From positions 47,541,139 to 47,605,138 of the forward strand of contig OX377204.1 of assembly GCA_947396885.1 (NCBI GenBank): DNA of 64,000 nucleotides, given 5' to 3'. The stretch is from Heligmosomoides polygyrus polygyrus. Lineage: Eukaryota; Nematoda; Chromadorea; Rhabditida; Heligmosomidae. The notes under the pieces were generated by a model. That model saw nothing but the letters and a program-made list of their open reading frames with translations, ran no database searches and was not told where the DNA came from. The position numbers and the translations under genes were made by a program. Below, piece after piece: positions 23,086 through 33,724 of this stretch (its first letter is position 1; every line of letters starts with the position of its first letter).

Positions 23086-25100
23086 TCGAAGTTTGATATG
23101 AAAAAACACATAAGACAAAAAAGTGGTCCGCGAGGGACATTATGAGCCACCGGTGGCTCATAGCACGCGCGCCTGTCCCAGGCGGCTTTCTGCCGCAAAA
23201 CGCGATTGTCGTCAATAAGGTCTACGCAGAAACTGTCCGAATCTCAAAGTAACCGTTGCATGAGGAGATAATGCCAGAAACCGAGCCGGAAATGCCCGCA
23301 ACTAGGGGAGACTTCTCTCGTAATTCTATCTTAACAGGCGGACTGGTAGCTAGGCGCCGCCCGCCTGTGCGTATCGGCCCGGCCGCATCGAACAGGGTTC
23401 CAGCCGGAGCGAGCGTATACGGCCAGTGGCTTGCCTGGCTGGCCAGTGCTCACCCCCCGACACAGGCCACATTGTAGACTAGTACTAAGCGATGTCCTCC
23501 AATACGCCACCGCTGGTGTTTGCCTTCACTCTATTGAATCCATCACTTCGAACGTGCAGCACTTAAGCAAACTGCCAGTATAACAACCTCCAGGGAGAGA
23601 ACGCTTGGAAGACTTTAGACATGTGTAAATTTCCTGAAGCCAGCACCCTTTGGCCACGATAAGATGGTACGTCTGTAACCGTCTTTAGACCGTCCGCGAA
23701 GAATGCCCGGTCGACGACGGGTGGCCTCCACCAGAAACATTTGAAAAGAAAGAGTGTAGAGCAGGGTTGGTGTTGGTGCAGGATGGATTCTACGAATACC
23801 GCGTGGACTCACGTCAGTTCGGCAACCTGAACCCCTCTTGCTGCACCCCTACTGCCAATTTCCACACCAAAAGGCGCCTCATCGTCAGAGCCCCGTTATC
23901 ACCGCTATTTTACGTGAGCTTCCATTGCAACACATCATTTGGATAAAACGAGTCTATTGAACCTTCGCTTCATTCAAATCATCAAGAATCTCCAGATACG
24001 ACTAACCGTTGTCCTTGATTTTCCGAGTTGTATTTTCCTTGTTGTTGTCGTTATCCTCTTCCCTGAACCGTCGCGCTAATCATATCTAGGGCATGCTTCG
24101 TACTAGCGCCCCACAGTAAGGTGCACTTACCGAAAGCAGTGCGGATCTCATCCCGATAGAGAAAGCAGGAGATTAATTTCTTGGAAGGCCAACTCACTCC
24201 TCTGGCGAGGCGTAAAGCCAAAATCTCCTGAACCCTTCGCGTTCCTACGACGGCGTTTAAAGAGTCTACGGATTTCTTCAGCTCTTACCTTCACGCGAAG
24301 TTCGCTGTTACACAAATGACCGTAACAAATGCAGGACAACGAGAAGTCTTCGAAATAACAAACGCCATCCTGCAACGTCGGTGTAAACAGAACCGCAAAG
24401 AAGCCCCTTGTTCGCAAATACGTGAGCTTCAAATTTACCTTAAACTTCCTTCGGAGTGTATAAGCACTTTTATTCTCTCTAGGTCCGAGCTCAACGGTAA
24501 GTTCAATCTTAGCGTTCTCCTCGCATTCATCATCAGGATAGGTAAGCTTGAATCCACACAGGGGCTTCCGTACCTAGACCAGAAGAACAGAGACTCAGGC
24601 AAACATATAAATTTCATAAGAATTTTTTGAAACAAATATTTAGGGTTAGTGCAAAACTGATCCTATGAGTCTCGTCACATTGCTGAGTCGGTACTGACAA
24701 ATGATAACTTAGCCGTCTTGTACTTTTTGTATGAAATGTGATGCACGGATGCCACCTTAAGAGATTTTTCGGACTCTCTTGTTAAAGGGCAGCTTGTTGC
24801 AGGGCCATGCGGAGAGTCTCGGGTGGGATATAGGGGAGTGAATCGCGAACCAAGTGCAATTGTGAACTGTCCAGAGACACCTAGGGCTACAGGGGGAGGA
24901 GTTCTAGCTGCTGTGACGGCTCATGCTTCTTTTGGGGGCGTGAAACGTTCATGCGCAGAATGTCTGGGTGTGCACGCGCCTGCGCAGGTTTTATTCCGCA
25001 TGTCCGCTCGCCCCCCCCTCTCCTCCCCCCCCCCCAAAAAAAAAAGAGTTGTGAAAGGGCCCATTGCCGTTACCACAGGGCACCATTTCGGCAGCATTTG
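23086..25100. other. Unassigned intergenic DNA
   Basis: No gene is supported. A GC-rich stretch at 23330-23470 has an open frame without family motifs. Near 25013-25045 a run of C is followed by a run of A. Confidence 0.45.
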
Positions 25101-25104
25101 GTAG

Positions 25105-26440
25105 TACGAGTACGGAGAAGCTGCTGCAATTTCAGGACCTAACCAGTTGCACAGACTGCAAAACACTAGGATGGCTATTCGTGCTTACAACGCCCGCACG
25201 CTGTATCGACAATGCGTAGAGGACTCGGAAGAACAACTGTTCCTCGGAACATGCGACAGCAGAGAAGTCGGCGGCGTTCGTGCTCTCATCAAATCGCGTT
25301 GGGCATTGAATACGAGTATATAGTGTGCGTGGTACCCGAAAAGGTGAAAGACCTCCTGAGTCTATTATGTTGACCAAGACCATCCGGGAAATCATAGCTG
25401 CAAAAGCCTTCCTCACTGAAATCGACCTGGAACCTTTAATTCCAGTTCGTAACATGACCGACCACATCATCGGCAAATATTGGCTGAACCATCTCTTTGT
25501 TGTCTCGAAGTTCAATATGGGATCACGCAGTGGTCCCTTTCGCAATTTTCGCGCCAAGGAAAGAAAAAATCCAGAAAAGATTGAGGAGAGTGAAATGAAA
25601 AAAACATCAACTGGGATCTCTGTACTTCTGTTGCCGGCCTCTCAGAAGATGCTGTCATGAACAACATCGAAGAGGAATACAATCGCTTCGTGCGTCATCT
25701 TCGCGAAACCGCTAGAGAAGCTGAGAGCTTAATGACCACCAAGAGGCGTCTCTCTCGAGCTCTCGAGCTGATACACCAGTATGGAGCAGCACGGGCGTCG
25801 GGCGGCTACCAGCTGACGTCCGAGCTTGGGATGCTAGCAAGAAGATGATAAAGGAACCGCAGGGAAGAAAGAGTGCCAGTGTTGGCTGAAGCTGAGGAGG
25901 CTGATATGAGCACCCGCAACATCCGTCAGAGCATCAGGTCTCAAGACGATAATGAACACTCTTCTCTCCGCCCCCCTGAAGACACCTCACCACTTCCAAA
26001 GGGCAATGGAGAAAGTCGACTTCTACTTCTACCTTTTTGATATCCACGACATCTGTCCCCATGCAACCTTATCCATGGTGTACGCGTCGTGCCATATGTC
26101 CTCCCGAGATCCTATACGCCATCTCTCGGTGAAAAACCGTGCAGCACCATGCTCCGAGGGGGTCAGGCTTGAACAGCCGAATAAACTCCCTTCTGTGCTC
26201 CTCAACGCGCTGACTTGGAACTTCACACGCTACCTGTCGATGTACAAAGTTGGAAACATAAGCTTCTATGACACAGTTGGCACGTCTAAACCGTTTGTTC
26301 GATGTCCTGAAATAAGGTCAGCAGAACGCTATACCAAGCGCAACCATACGAACAACCAGTGCTCAGGAGTGCATTCAGCGTGGTCGACCACATATACAGC
26401 ATAGCAAGGTTTATCCAGGCATCGCGAGAGTACAAGCGCT
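25105..26440 (+). pseudogene. RTE LINE (family 1) with internal deletions, 3'-truncated
   Basis: Begins with the family 1 endonuclease start (RIRTISRT-like text, then MAIRAYNARTLYRQCVEDSE). It jumps by a deletion to the block around VDQDHPGNHSCKS (25370), matching a later endonuclease region. The endonuclease core near 25450 reads NMTDHIIGKYWL in a shifted frame. The linker EEEYNRFVRHLRETAREAES and RRLSRALELIHQYGAARASG follows at 25665-25800. Sequence collinear with the RT domain continues to the block for the GFRRGFSTIDHIH motif and stops at about 26440 without reaching the catalytic FADD region. Loss of the 3' half is unusual for a LINE insertion and implies later deletion or rearrangement. 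Confidence 0.8.
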
Positions 26441-26629
26441 GTACACCAATAAGTCGCATGAGTGTGATAAAGGGGTGACAGAGTTCATAGAATTGTTTTG
26501 AAGGTTCCACTCTACCATATCCTACAATCTTATTTTCTTCTACCTGAAAAGACAGTTGCTGTAATAAGGGTCGCAGAAAAATTAAATAAGAAAGCCAAGG
26601 TCTGGACAACTTCTAACAAGGGAAAGATA

Positions 26630-26965
26630 CTAGGTGACCATGTGACTTTGAGATGAGAAGTATATCACTGGATGCGGCTTCGAACGCTGATCCCAAATAT
26701 ATGTTCCCTTTCTGCAGTGCGCATCTGAGAACGGAGTTATGGACCATTTTCTTAGCAGGCTCCTTTATCCTCTAGGTCCACGCAGAGCGGGCCAGTCACA
26801 AGAGAGCTCAAGTAGGGTTGAAGCTGCGCTGTTGGTGGAGCAGTGGTGGCGCAGGGGTAGAGGGATGGCGTGGTGAGACGGGGTGGTTTGTGGTTCGATT
26901 CCCCTGTGCAGGACTTTTGCACTTCCTAAAAACGATCTGCCACGATCAACCAAAGCTCTCTATGT
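26630..26965 (+). repeat. tRNA-derived SINE (family A), copy 2
   Basis: Begins near CTAGGTGACCATGTGACTTT and has the A-box-like GTGGCGCAGGGGTAGAGGG near 26846 and B-box-like GGTTCGATTCC near 26892. It ends near CAAAGCTCTCTATGTCAAAT. Same unit as 3897-4243. Confidence 0.7.
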
Positions 26966-27735
26966 CAAATTGCAACGGAAAAGGTCACCAAAAAAGGCTT
27001 GTCTTCACAACTTCATACTGGCACAAAGATACAATTTATCATGAATAGTTGCTAAAAACATGGTGAGAAGACAAACAGCGCGTCACACTAGCAACTGTGA
27101 GATAACACTACGAAATGTTCAAAACATAACAGCTGTTGGAAATGACCGCAGCGGATAAAAATACATCAGTGCAGCGGCTGTAAGAGCAGTGCTCTACGAT
27201 GTCAGTATGGAAACAATATTGAATTGGTGTATCATACGTCCCGGGATGACTGTGCAGGTATTCTGCAGCGTACCATGAATACAAGAGAAAAGTTCTGAAT
27301 CTTGGGGCAGAAAATTGAGTGTAAATCGGCGATACAATTCGAAGAATTGAGTTGCGGGAGTGAAGTGAGAACTTTATACCGTGTGTCAATACATGAGAGG
27401 TGAAATGTCTGAACACGCTTTTGAATCGCAAAAAGAAATGTACGTCTAATGGCTGTATTTGTGATGTTGTTCCTGCCGGAATGTTCATTACTCTCACTCT
27501 TATAGGACCCAGAAAAACTGATGAAATCGTTTCGTGATCCTTGGATGGCTTCCAGCTGTCAACCAAGAGCAAAGTTTGGGTGCCGCTGATATCTTCTTCT
27601 CTTCTGATCCTCTTCTGATTCCGCACTGACACCTTCTCCATTCTCTACCTCGATGCTTCCTCATTGCGCATCTCGCAAGGTGGATGTGAAAGTGCTGGCC
27701 ATTTTCTTCACTCGCCCTGCAGGAACGCGTGAAGT
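26966..27735 (-). pseudogene. Tc5/pogo-type DDE transposase, C-terminal fragment
   Basis: A minus-strand frame of 177 codons (27641 to 27108) contains TLLLVDSWKPSKDHETISSV, then MNIPAGTTSQIQPLDVHFF and RFKSVFRHFTSHVL. The DSW/PSK, PAGTTS and QPLDV...FK pattern is typical of the last third of the DDE domain in Tc5/pogo (DDE_1-type) transposases. The N-terminal DNA-binding part and the first catalytic aspartate are absent. The stretch is duplicated with its SINE neighbour at 4244-5022. The fragment ends in NSCYVLNIS. It is probably dead, yet this frame is still open. Confidence 0.65.
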
Positions 27736-27793
27736 ATCGGAAGGACCGAAATCTTCCAAAAGGCACGCCAACGCAACAGCTGGTGAGAACATA

Positions 27794-28762
27794 TTAGGTT
27801 ATCCCATAAGTCCCCCCCCCCCGTTTTTTTCAACGACTCACTGCAGATTTCTCCGGCGGTCTCTTGCATAGCACTGCATAGCGTTCGAAAGAAAATGATT
27901 TTCTTTATCCGAATTTGTATTGCATTTCTTTTTTCATCATGAATTTTGTCAATTTTTAGGTCGTTGAAGTGAAAAGTGAAAAAGTGAAAAAGTAGCCATT
28001 GGCGCACTTGTTTTCTCCGCTTAGGTTTGTAATTTTTTGCGCAGTTCTCTATAGCTCTTGGAAGACAATGTTCTGTACTACAAGAATATGTGTTGGTGCT
28101 ATTTTCTCACTTGTCCTTTATTGATTTTTAGGCCAACAAATTGGGAATTCCGACTTTTCCGTCTGAATTTTTACCAAAACTCCGGTTCTGTGGTTGGACT
28201 TTTTTGCTTGGTGTTACATGTCGTTTGGAAGAGGATGTCTTGCTCAGTAAGAATTTGTGTCGCGTTTATTGGCTCACGCTGATTTCTGCCGAATCTCAAC
28301 AACTGGATAGGGGGAAGGAGTTGTTGGTGAAGACGATTTTTCTCTTTTTGGCATTTTGTTGACATTCAAAAGAAATCAATAAACGCAACACACATTCTTA
28401 TAGACCAAAACATTCTTTTTCGAACGACATATAACACCAACCCAAAAAGTCCAACCACAGAGCAGGAGCTGTCGGCAAATATAACCATCCTCCTTCGGAC
28501 GTCCCAATTTGATGGCCTAAAAATCAATAAAGGGCAAGCGAGAAAATAGGACCAACACATGCTCTTGTAGTACAGAACATTGTCTTCCAAGTGCTATAAA
28601 AACTGCTTAAAAATTCCTGATGAAAAAAGAAATGCATTACATGCTCTGATAGAGCAAACCATTCTCTTTCGAAAGTTATGCAGCGCTATGCAAGAGACCG
28701 CCGGCGAAATCTGCAGTGAATCGTTGAAAAAAAAAACGGCGAAGACTTATGGGACAACCTAA
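27794..28762. mobile_element. Palindromic mariner-like MITE (969 bp)
   Basis: Starts TTAGGTTATCCCATAAG and ends CTTATGGGACAACCTAA, with TA immediately outside both ends (27792-27793 and 28763-28764). TTAGGTTGTCCCATAAG-type ends and a TA duplication are typical of mariner elements. The two halves (about 27794-28270 and 28374-28762) are inverse copies of each other along almost the whole length. Each half is built of diverged repeats of about 130-150 bp, recognisable by GGAAGACAATGTTCTGTACT, GGAAGAGGATGTCTTGCTCA and CGAAAGAAAATGATTTTCTT. No coding capacity. Confidence 0.85.
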
Positions 28763-28884
28763 TAGTGTGGAAGATAAGTCAGCAGTATTGTCCTAATCGA
28801 CCCCTTGTGTCGAAAAAGAATTCACCCAAAGGGGTTATTTAAGGCACTGATCACCCACATGCAAGTATGGGTGGTGGGATCATG

Positions 28885-29275
28885 GTAATCGATTTCGCCC
28901 AAACGTCGCCATTTGATGTAGAGTACTTTGGTTGATCGTGGCAGATCTTTTTTAGGAAGTGCAGAAATCCCGCACCACAGGAGACTCGATCCATAAACCA
29001 CACCGTCCCACCACGCCGCCCCTCTACCCCCTGCCCCACCACTGCTCGGCTGGCAGCGCAGTTCCAACCCTACTTGAGCTCGCTCTCCTGGACTGGCCCG
29101 CTCTGCCTGGACCTAGAGGGCAAAGGAGCCTGCTAAGAAAATGGTCCATAACTCCGTCCAGGGATGCGCACTGCAGAAAGGGGACATACATTTCGAATCA
29201 GCGTTGGAAGCCGCATCCAGTGATATATGTCACGTCTCAAAGTCCTATGGTCACCTAGCATCCTTCATTTGTAAG
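28885..29275 (-). repeat. tRNA-derived SINE (family A), copy 3
   Basis: Inverse orientation to the other two copies. On the minus strand it reads GGCAGGGGGTAGAGGGGC and later TGGATCGAGTCTCCTG. The shared part stops at the same place (CAAAGTACTCTACATCAAAT) where copies 1 and 2 pass into the transposase remnant, which defines the SINE end. Confidence 0.7.
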
Positions 29276-29279
29276 TTTG

Positions 29280-30065
29280 CCTATGAATTTTGACATCAAA
29301 TTGAAGTTTTCCAAATTAAAACGAGCTTCTTATAGTTTAAACTACAGACTCTCCAAGATGGATAAATAATATTTCTTTTAAAAAAAGTTGGTATAACTTT
29401 TTTGAACATTTTTTAGTACTGCTGAACGAATGAGTGCAATAATTTTATAATTTTTTTTGAGAAAAATTGATAAATTAAAATTTTCTTACATCACAGTAAA
29501 GAAGAAACCAAACCATATAATACATTAAAAGATCAGATCGCGTCATATGCCAAAAAAGTTCGTTGGACTTTTATTTGATTGATGGTGTAAATGCCGCTTA
29601 CATGAACCACCAAAGTGAGGGTAGGTGTGGTCTCTACAGTTGTTTTTTGTTGTATCGTCTACAGGTGTGGAACTGAATGCGAATAGCAATTCTGCTATCA
29701 ATTGACTGAAAATCGGAGCCTTGGTGCACGGTGCAATGTTTTCTTTTGGTACAAAAATTGCTTTTTAAAACAAGCTATAAACCAACATTTTTCACAAAAA
29801 ATGAAAATTTATACATTTTCAAGCAGGGTACTGGGTAAGTGAATTAAAACTTCAATGAAATCATACTAAAAATTTCCTTGCACAAAAAATTATTCTAACC
29901 ATCTTGGAGAATCTGTGGTTTATCCTGCAAGAAGGTCATTTCGATTTGGAAGAGTTCGCTTTGATTTCAAAAGTCTTAAGCTAGCTTAGAACAGTATCCA
30001 TTTTGACGTGAAAAGTGTCCAATTTGATTTCAAAAGTCTTCAATTCGACACGAAAATTGTATGTA
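29280..30065. repeat. M-type MITE, copy
   Basis: About 790 bp, AT-rich. The right end contains AGTGTCCAATTTGATTTCAA and TCAATTCGACACGAAAATTG. The left end has the inverse-type blocks ATTTTGACATCAAATTGAAG and CTCCAAGATGGATAAATAAT. The interior carries the family's TTTATTTGATTGATGGTGTA and CAAGCTATAAACCAACATTT blocks. No coding sequence. Confidence 0.7.
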
Positions 30066-30185
30066 GGAGTTAGATGCTGTCCATTTCGACAAAGACGTAG
30101 TGCAACAGGGGTTCGGGTTCAGAAGACGCGTCATGGGCGTCGCGCAGTTCTGATTCAGATGTGTCCCCGACGATGTGTTCTAGTC

Positions 30186-30505
30186 CTACTTGATATAAGA
30201 GGAAGATCCAGTATGAAGGGACCAGTAATGGGTGAGAACCTTCAATAGGGGGGGATGAGGAAGGGGACCAGTGGGACCAGAAAAGAGAACCAGCAAGGGA
30301 ACCAGTAAGAGGGGACAAGTATGGAAGAGCGGACATCCGGATTGGGGGGACCAGGATGGAGAACCAGTAGAGAGGGACGAGTAAGGGGGCGGGAATAATA
30401 AGGGAAACAAGGAAGGGAAGCATTAGGTGGAATTAACAACGGGGCACGAATAAGGAGGATCAACAAGGGGAATCAGTGAAAAGGGACTGGTAAGGGGGAC
30501 CAGGC
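30186..30505. repeat. Purine-rich degenerate tandem repeat
   Basis: About 300 bp of variable units around GGGGACCAGTAAGGG, with irregular 15-25 bp spacing. The long frames on the complementary strand simply reflect this bias (proline, leucine and serine rich). Confidence 0.75.
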
Positions 30506-32250
30506 GTCCGGAGATATTTGGCGGCTCGTGGACCACCAAACGTCTGGTATACTACAAATTGTGTGAAATTTGTCACTGTGGCAGAGGTCATCATTACAAA
30601 GGACTCAAACATCACACGTGCAATGGCGAAATATACTTCGCCTCGGTACTCGTTTTCGAACGATGTTCGACAACGCTTCCTTTCGGCGTGCGATGCCGAT
30701 CAATGTTTGAACAATGCCTCCGGCGCAAAGTGGCTGGTGGGGGATCACTATGTGGGACAGCCCTAAAGACGTTATGTATTCTATAGAATTCAAAATGCTA
30801 CGCAGCACTTGAGTGTTCAACGGCTGTACTGAATTGCGCTAGGCTATTTCTGATGTAAAGGGATATGCACGTGCCTTCTTACTAATGCGGATGACCTCAA
30901 CGTACAAGGTGTTCCCTCCTGAGCCACTTTGCGCGATGCGGCGCTAGCCTAGCTCAGTTTAGCACAGCGGTAGACCACATCAGGTCTGAGTAAATTTTCT
31001 AAATTTAGTGCGGTACAAAATGTTTACAATGGGCTGCCTCACATGGTGACCCTCTCCGAGCCGCTTTGCGCCCATGCTTCTTCCCGATGTTGGAACGACA
31101 GCTTTTCAAGATTTTCGAATAGTCGAGCAAAACTAGATTTAAAAATTTAAAGCAATTGCACAGCCTCGAATGACGTTTAATGTAATTTCATAATTTTACC
31201 TCATTTTAAAGTTGATGTATCTCGTTTTTCGTTTATTCCTATTCTGTTATCTTCCTCGAGTGTCATAAGGTGAAGCAATGTTTCCCGCAAAGTCATTCAG
31301 GGCCTCGACTTATTTTGATGTAGGAAAGCGATTTTCCATTATCGAGAACACGCGCAACCAAAAGTGTTGATTTCTGTAGAAAGCAACAGAAGTTCCCGTC
31401 CTCTGAACTGATCCGCTATTCAAGTGAGGGATCGTCTATTTTGCAATTGCTGTCAACAATTTTAGCTATTTGCGGATATCAGCGCAAAGCGGCTAGATGA
31501 CCACCTTGTACTAAATGGTTATCCCCCCCCCCCCCTCCACCGAGCCGCTTTGCGCCTGGATCATTTTTGCTTTGCCCTTCCGTCGGCTTTGAACAGCAAC
31601 ATTGGCACTTACCTCTATTGCAACAGCTGAGCTATTTCCAACGTAGCATTCTAGTGCGTCCAAGTCGCCAATAAATAAAGATAACAATGCCCAAACGAGA
31701 AGCTTCGCAAAAGCCATAGCCTCTAGAATGGGTGGGGAGAGGGTGCTGACTTTAGTGGGTCCTAGCGAAAATGAAACAACCCGCTTCGTGCTGTGAATTA
31801 GCGATCACTACGATAAGCAAGTTGTTTACTTCAGCATCACACAATTTACGACCTAGGACCAGATTTATCAGCCGCTTACCGGCCAGTATCGGTACATCGG
31901 TTATCCTATATATGCATCTCTCTGTATCACTTACTACGTAAGGCGATATGGTTTATCCGCGGTGAGATAATACCGGCGGTATCGTTGACGAATCTGGCCC
32001 CTAGACGTTCGCAGTATGCGGGTGACGTGGAATGAAACGCGTTTGGATGTGGTTGGTGGAGACAGAAACAGCATGCACGGATTAGCAGGAGCACTCCTAA
32101 TCGGAGGGATCACTTATACTCGCTCGCCACTTTATGTGGAATTGAACTTGCACTCCAACAGGTAACGCGTGAAGAGCTGTATTAGGGTGTCGATGAGCAC
32201 TGGCGAGAGGTTATTCTCATTTCTTACCTTACTATATATATGTACATATA
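30506..32250. other. Unassigned intergenic DNA with a recurrent short motif
   Basis: No gene is supported. The motif GAGCCGCTTTGCGCC or a variant occurs near 30922, 31059 and 31544, and inversely near 31482. A C-run lies near 31526-31539. Confidence 0.45.
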
Positions 32251-33300
32251 TTAGGCTGTCGAAAAATTAATCTCGGTTTGAGGGTATGTATAAATAAATA
32301 AGTCTTTTTTTAATCCTAAATCCTTCCGTCTCATCATCAGGGGAAGCCACACATACCGTTTGGTAGGTTTTTCCTACTCTTTCAAAAAACATGTGCGAGT
32401 GTCGTTCTAATTTCTCTAGCCGACCTTTCCCGGGCTCCGTAAAGTCATGAACCGACGCGAGTATCGAGTCGTTATGGTTTACGAATTTAAGTTGGGATAT
32501 TCTGCGGCAGAGGCATCCGGTAAGCTTAGTACTACTTTTGGGACGGACTGCCCTTGCGAATGAACGATAAGGCTCTGCTTTGAAAAATCGGCTTCTGGCG
32601 ATTTTGATTTCGTAGAAATGGATCGCGGGCGCAAGTCGTCACTGACTATGAGGAGAGCCGTCGAAGGAAATCCGGAGACGAATACACGTACGCTACATAG
32701 TAGAGTACTTTCGCACATCATAGTACGGTAGCAAGACAGAATAGACAAGGTGGAGAAGATATCGAAAGTGGGAGCCTCATGAGCTGACCGACGAACAGCG
32801 TCTGGCACGTTTCGACACCTGCTCCATCCTGTTAGTTCGCTTTAAAAATAAGCTTTTTTAAGCCGTGTTATAACCGTAGATGAAAAATGAGTCTTAATCA
32901 ATAACAGGAAGCGGAGATTTGTTTGGGTAGATAAGGATGCTCCTCCAACATCCTTTCCTAAACCCGACCTTTACCCTAAAAGTTATGGCGGTGGTGTTGT
33001 GGAGGTGCAATCCATTACAGCTTCTTGCAACCTGGTCAGGCAGTCGGAGCAGAGTCTTACTGCTGTGATTTAAACCAAATGTATGAGAAACTGCAGAAAT
33101 TGGTGCCGACAGGAGGGCCGCTCCTGTTGCAGGACAACGCAAGGCCGTACACCTCACAAATCAGTCGGTGAAAATTGTGAAAATTGACCCTCCAGGTATC
33201 AAAGTTCTTCCTCACCCACCATATTCTCCTAACCTTTACCTCACTGCCCTTCAATTTTCTCAGCTCTTGATTCTCATTTGCTTCAGAAACAATTCACTAA
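32251..33300 (+). pseudogene. Mariner transposase pseudogene
   Basis: TA followed by TTAGGCTGTCGAAAAATTAA at 32251 looks like a mariner 5' inverted terminal repeat. A frame from ATG at 32447 reads REYRVVMVYEFKLGYSAAEA and, after one stop, ASGDFDFVEMDRGRKSS, then EGNPETNTRTLHSRVLSHII: the N-terminal helix-turn-helix region. Near 32877-33065 the plus strand reads NNRKRRFVWVDKDAPPTSFP and KPDLYPKSYGGGVV, matching the block after the first catalytic aspartate. Near 33119 a shifted frame reads LLLQDNARPYTSQISR, the second aspartate block, followed by LTHHILLTFT in place of PHPPYSPDLAP. Several stops and frameshifts are present, and no 3' terminal repeat was found, so the right end is lost. The longest antisense frames here are shadows. 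Confidence 0.85.
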
Positions 33301-33724
33301 TTTGGCCGGTGTTAAATGTGTCCTTTACTTCTTAAATTCATGTCATCTCTGTTTGTCGACGACATAACGACACACAACAAATGGGGAGTAACATTTAGAA
33401 ATCTGTAAACTACGCCAACCTGATCTCCCAGATAGGCTCAGTTTCCGATTCGAGTGAGTGGAACCTAAAAGGGGATATTCTCGATGTAAATTCAGTAAAG
33501 GAAGACCCCTTGCTTGCTAGATTTGTACCGAAAACGGATCATCTTAAAGCAACTGAAACAGAAGGATCATCAGTAAAATAAACTAAAAATAGGTCAAGAC
33601 GCCATCAATGAACGTTTTGGACACAGGAAAGGCAACGTACTTCACGTCCTAACCTTTCAAACCTCCCGGCCAGGCTCAATAATATTATATATTCTTATGT
33701 TTTCTCCCCCTTGATGTGCCACCT

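Noticed and set aside
30070..30423. Proline/leucine/serine-rich minus-strand frames
   Set aside because: They follow from the purine-rich degenerate tandem repeat rather than from a protein.
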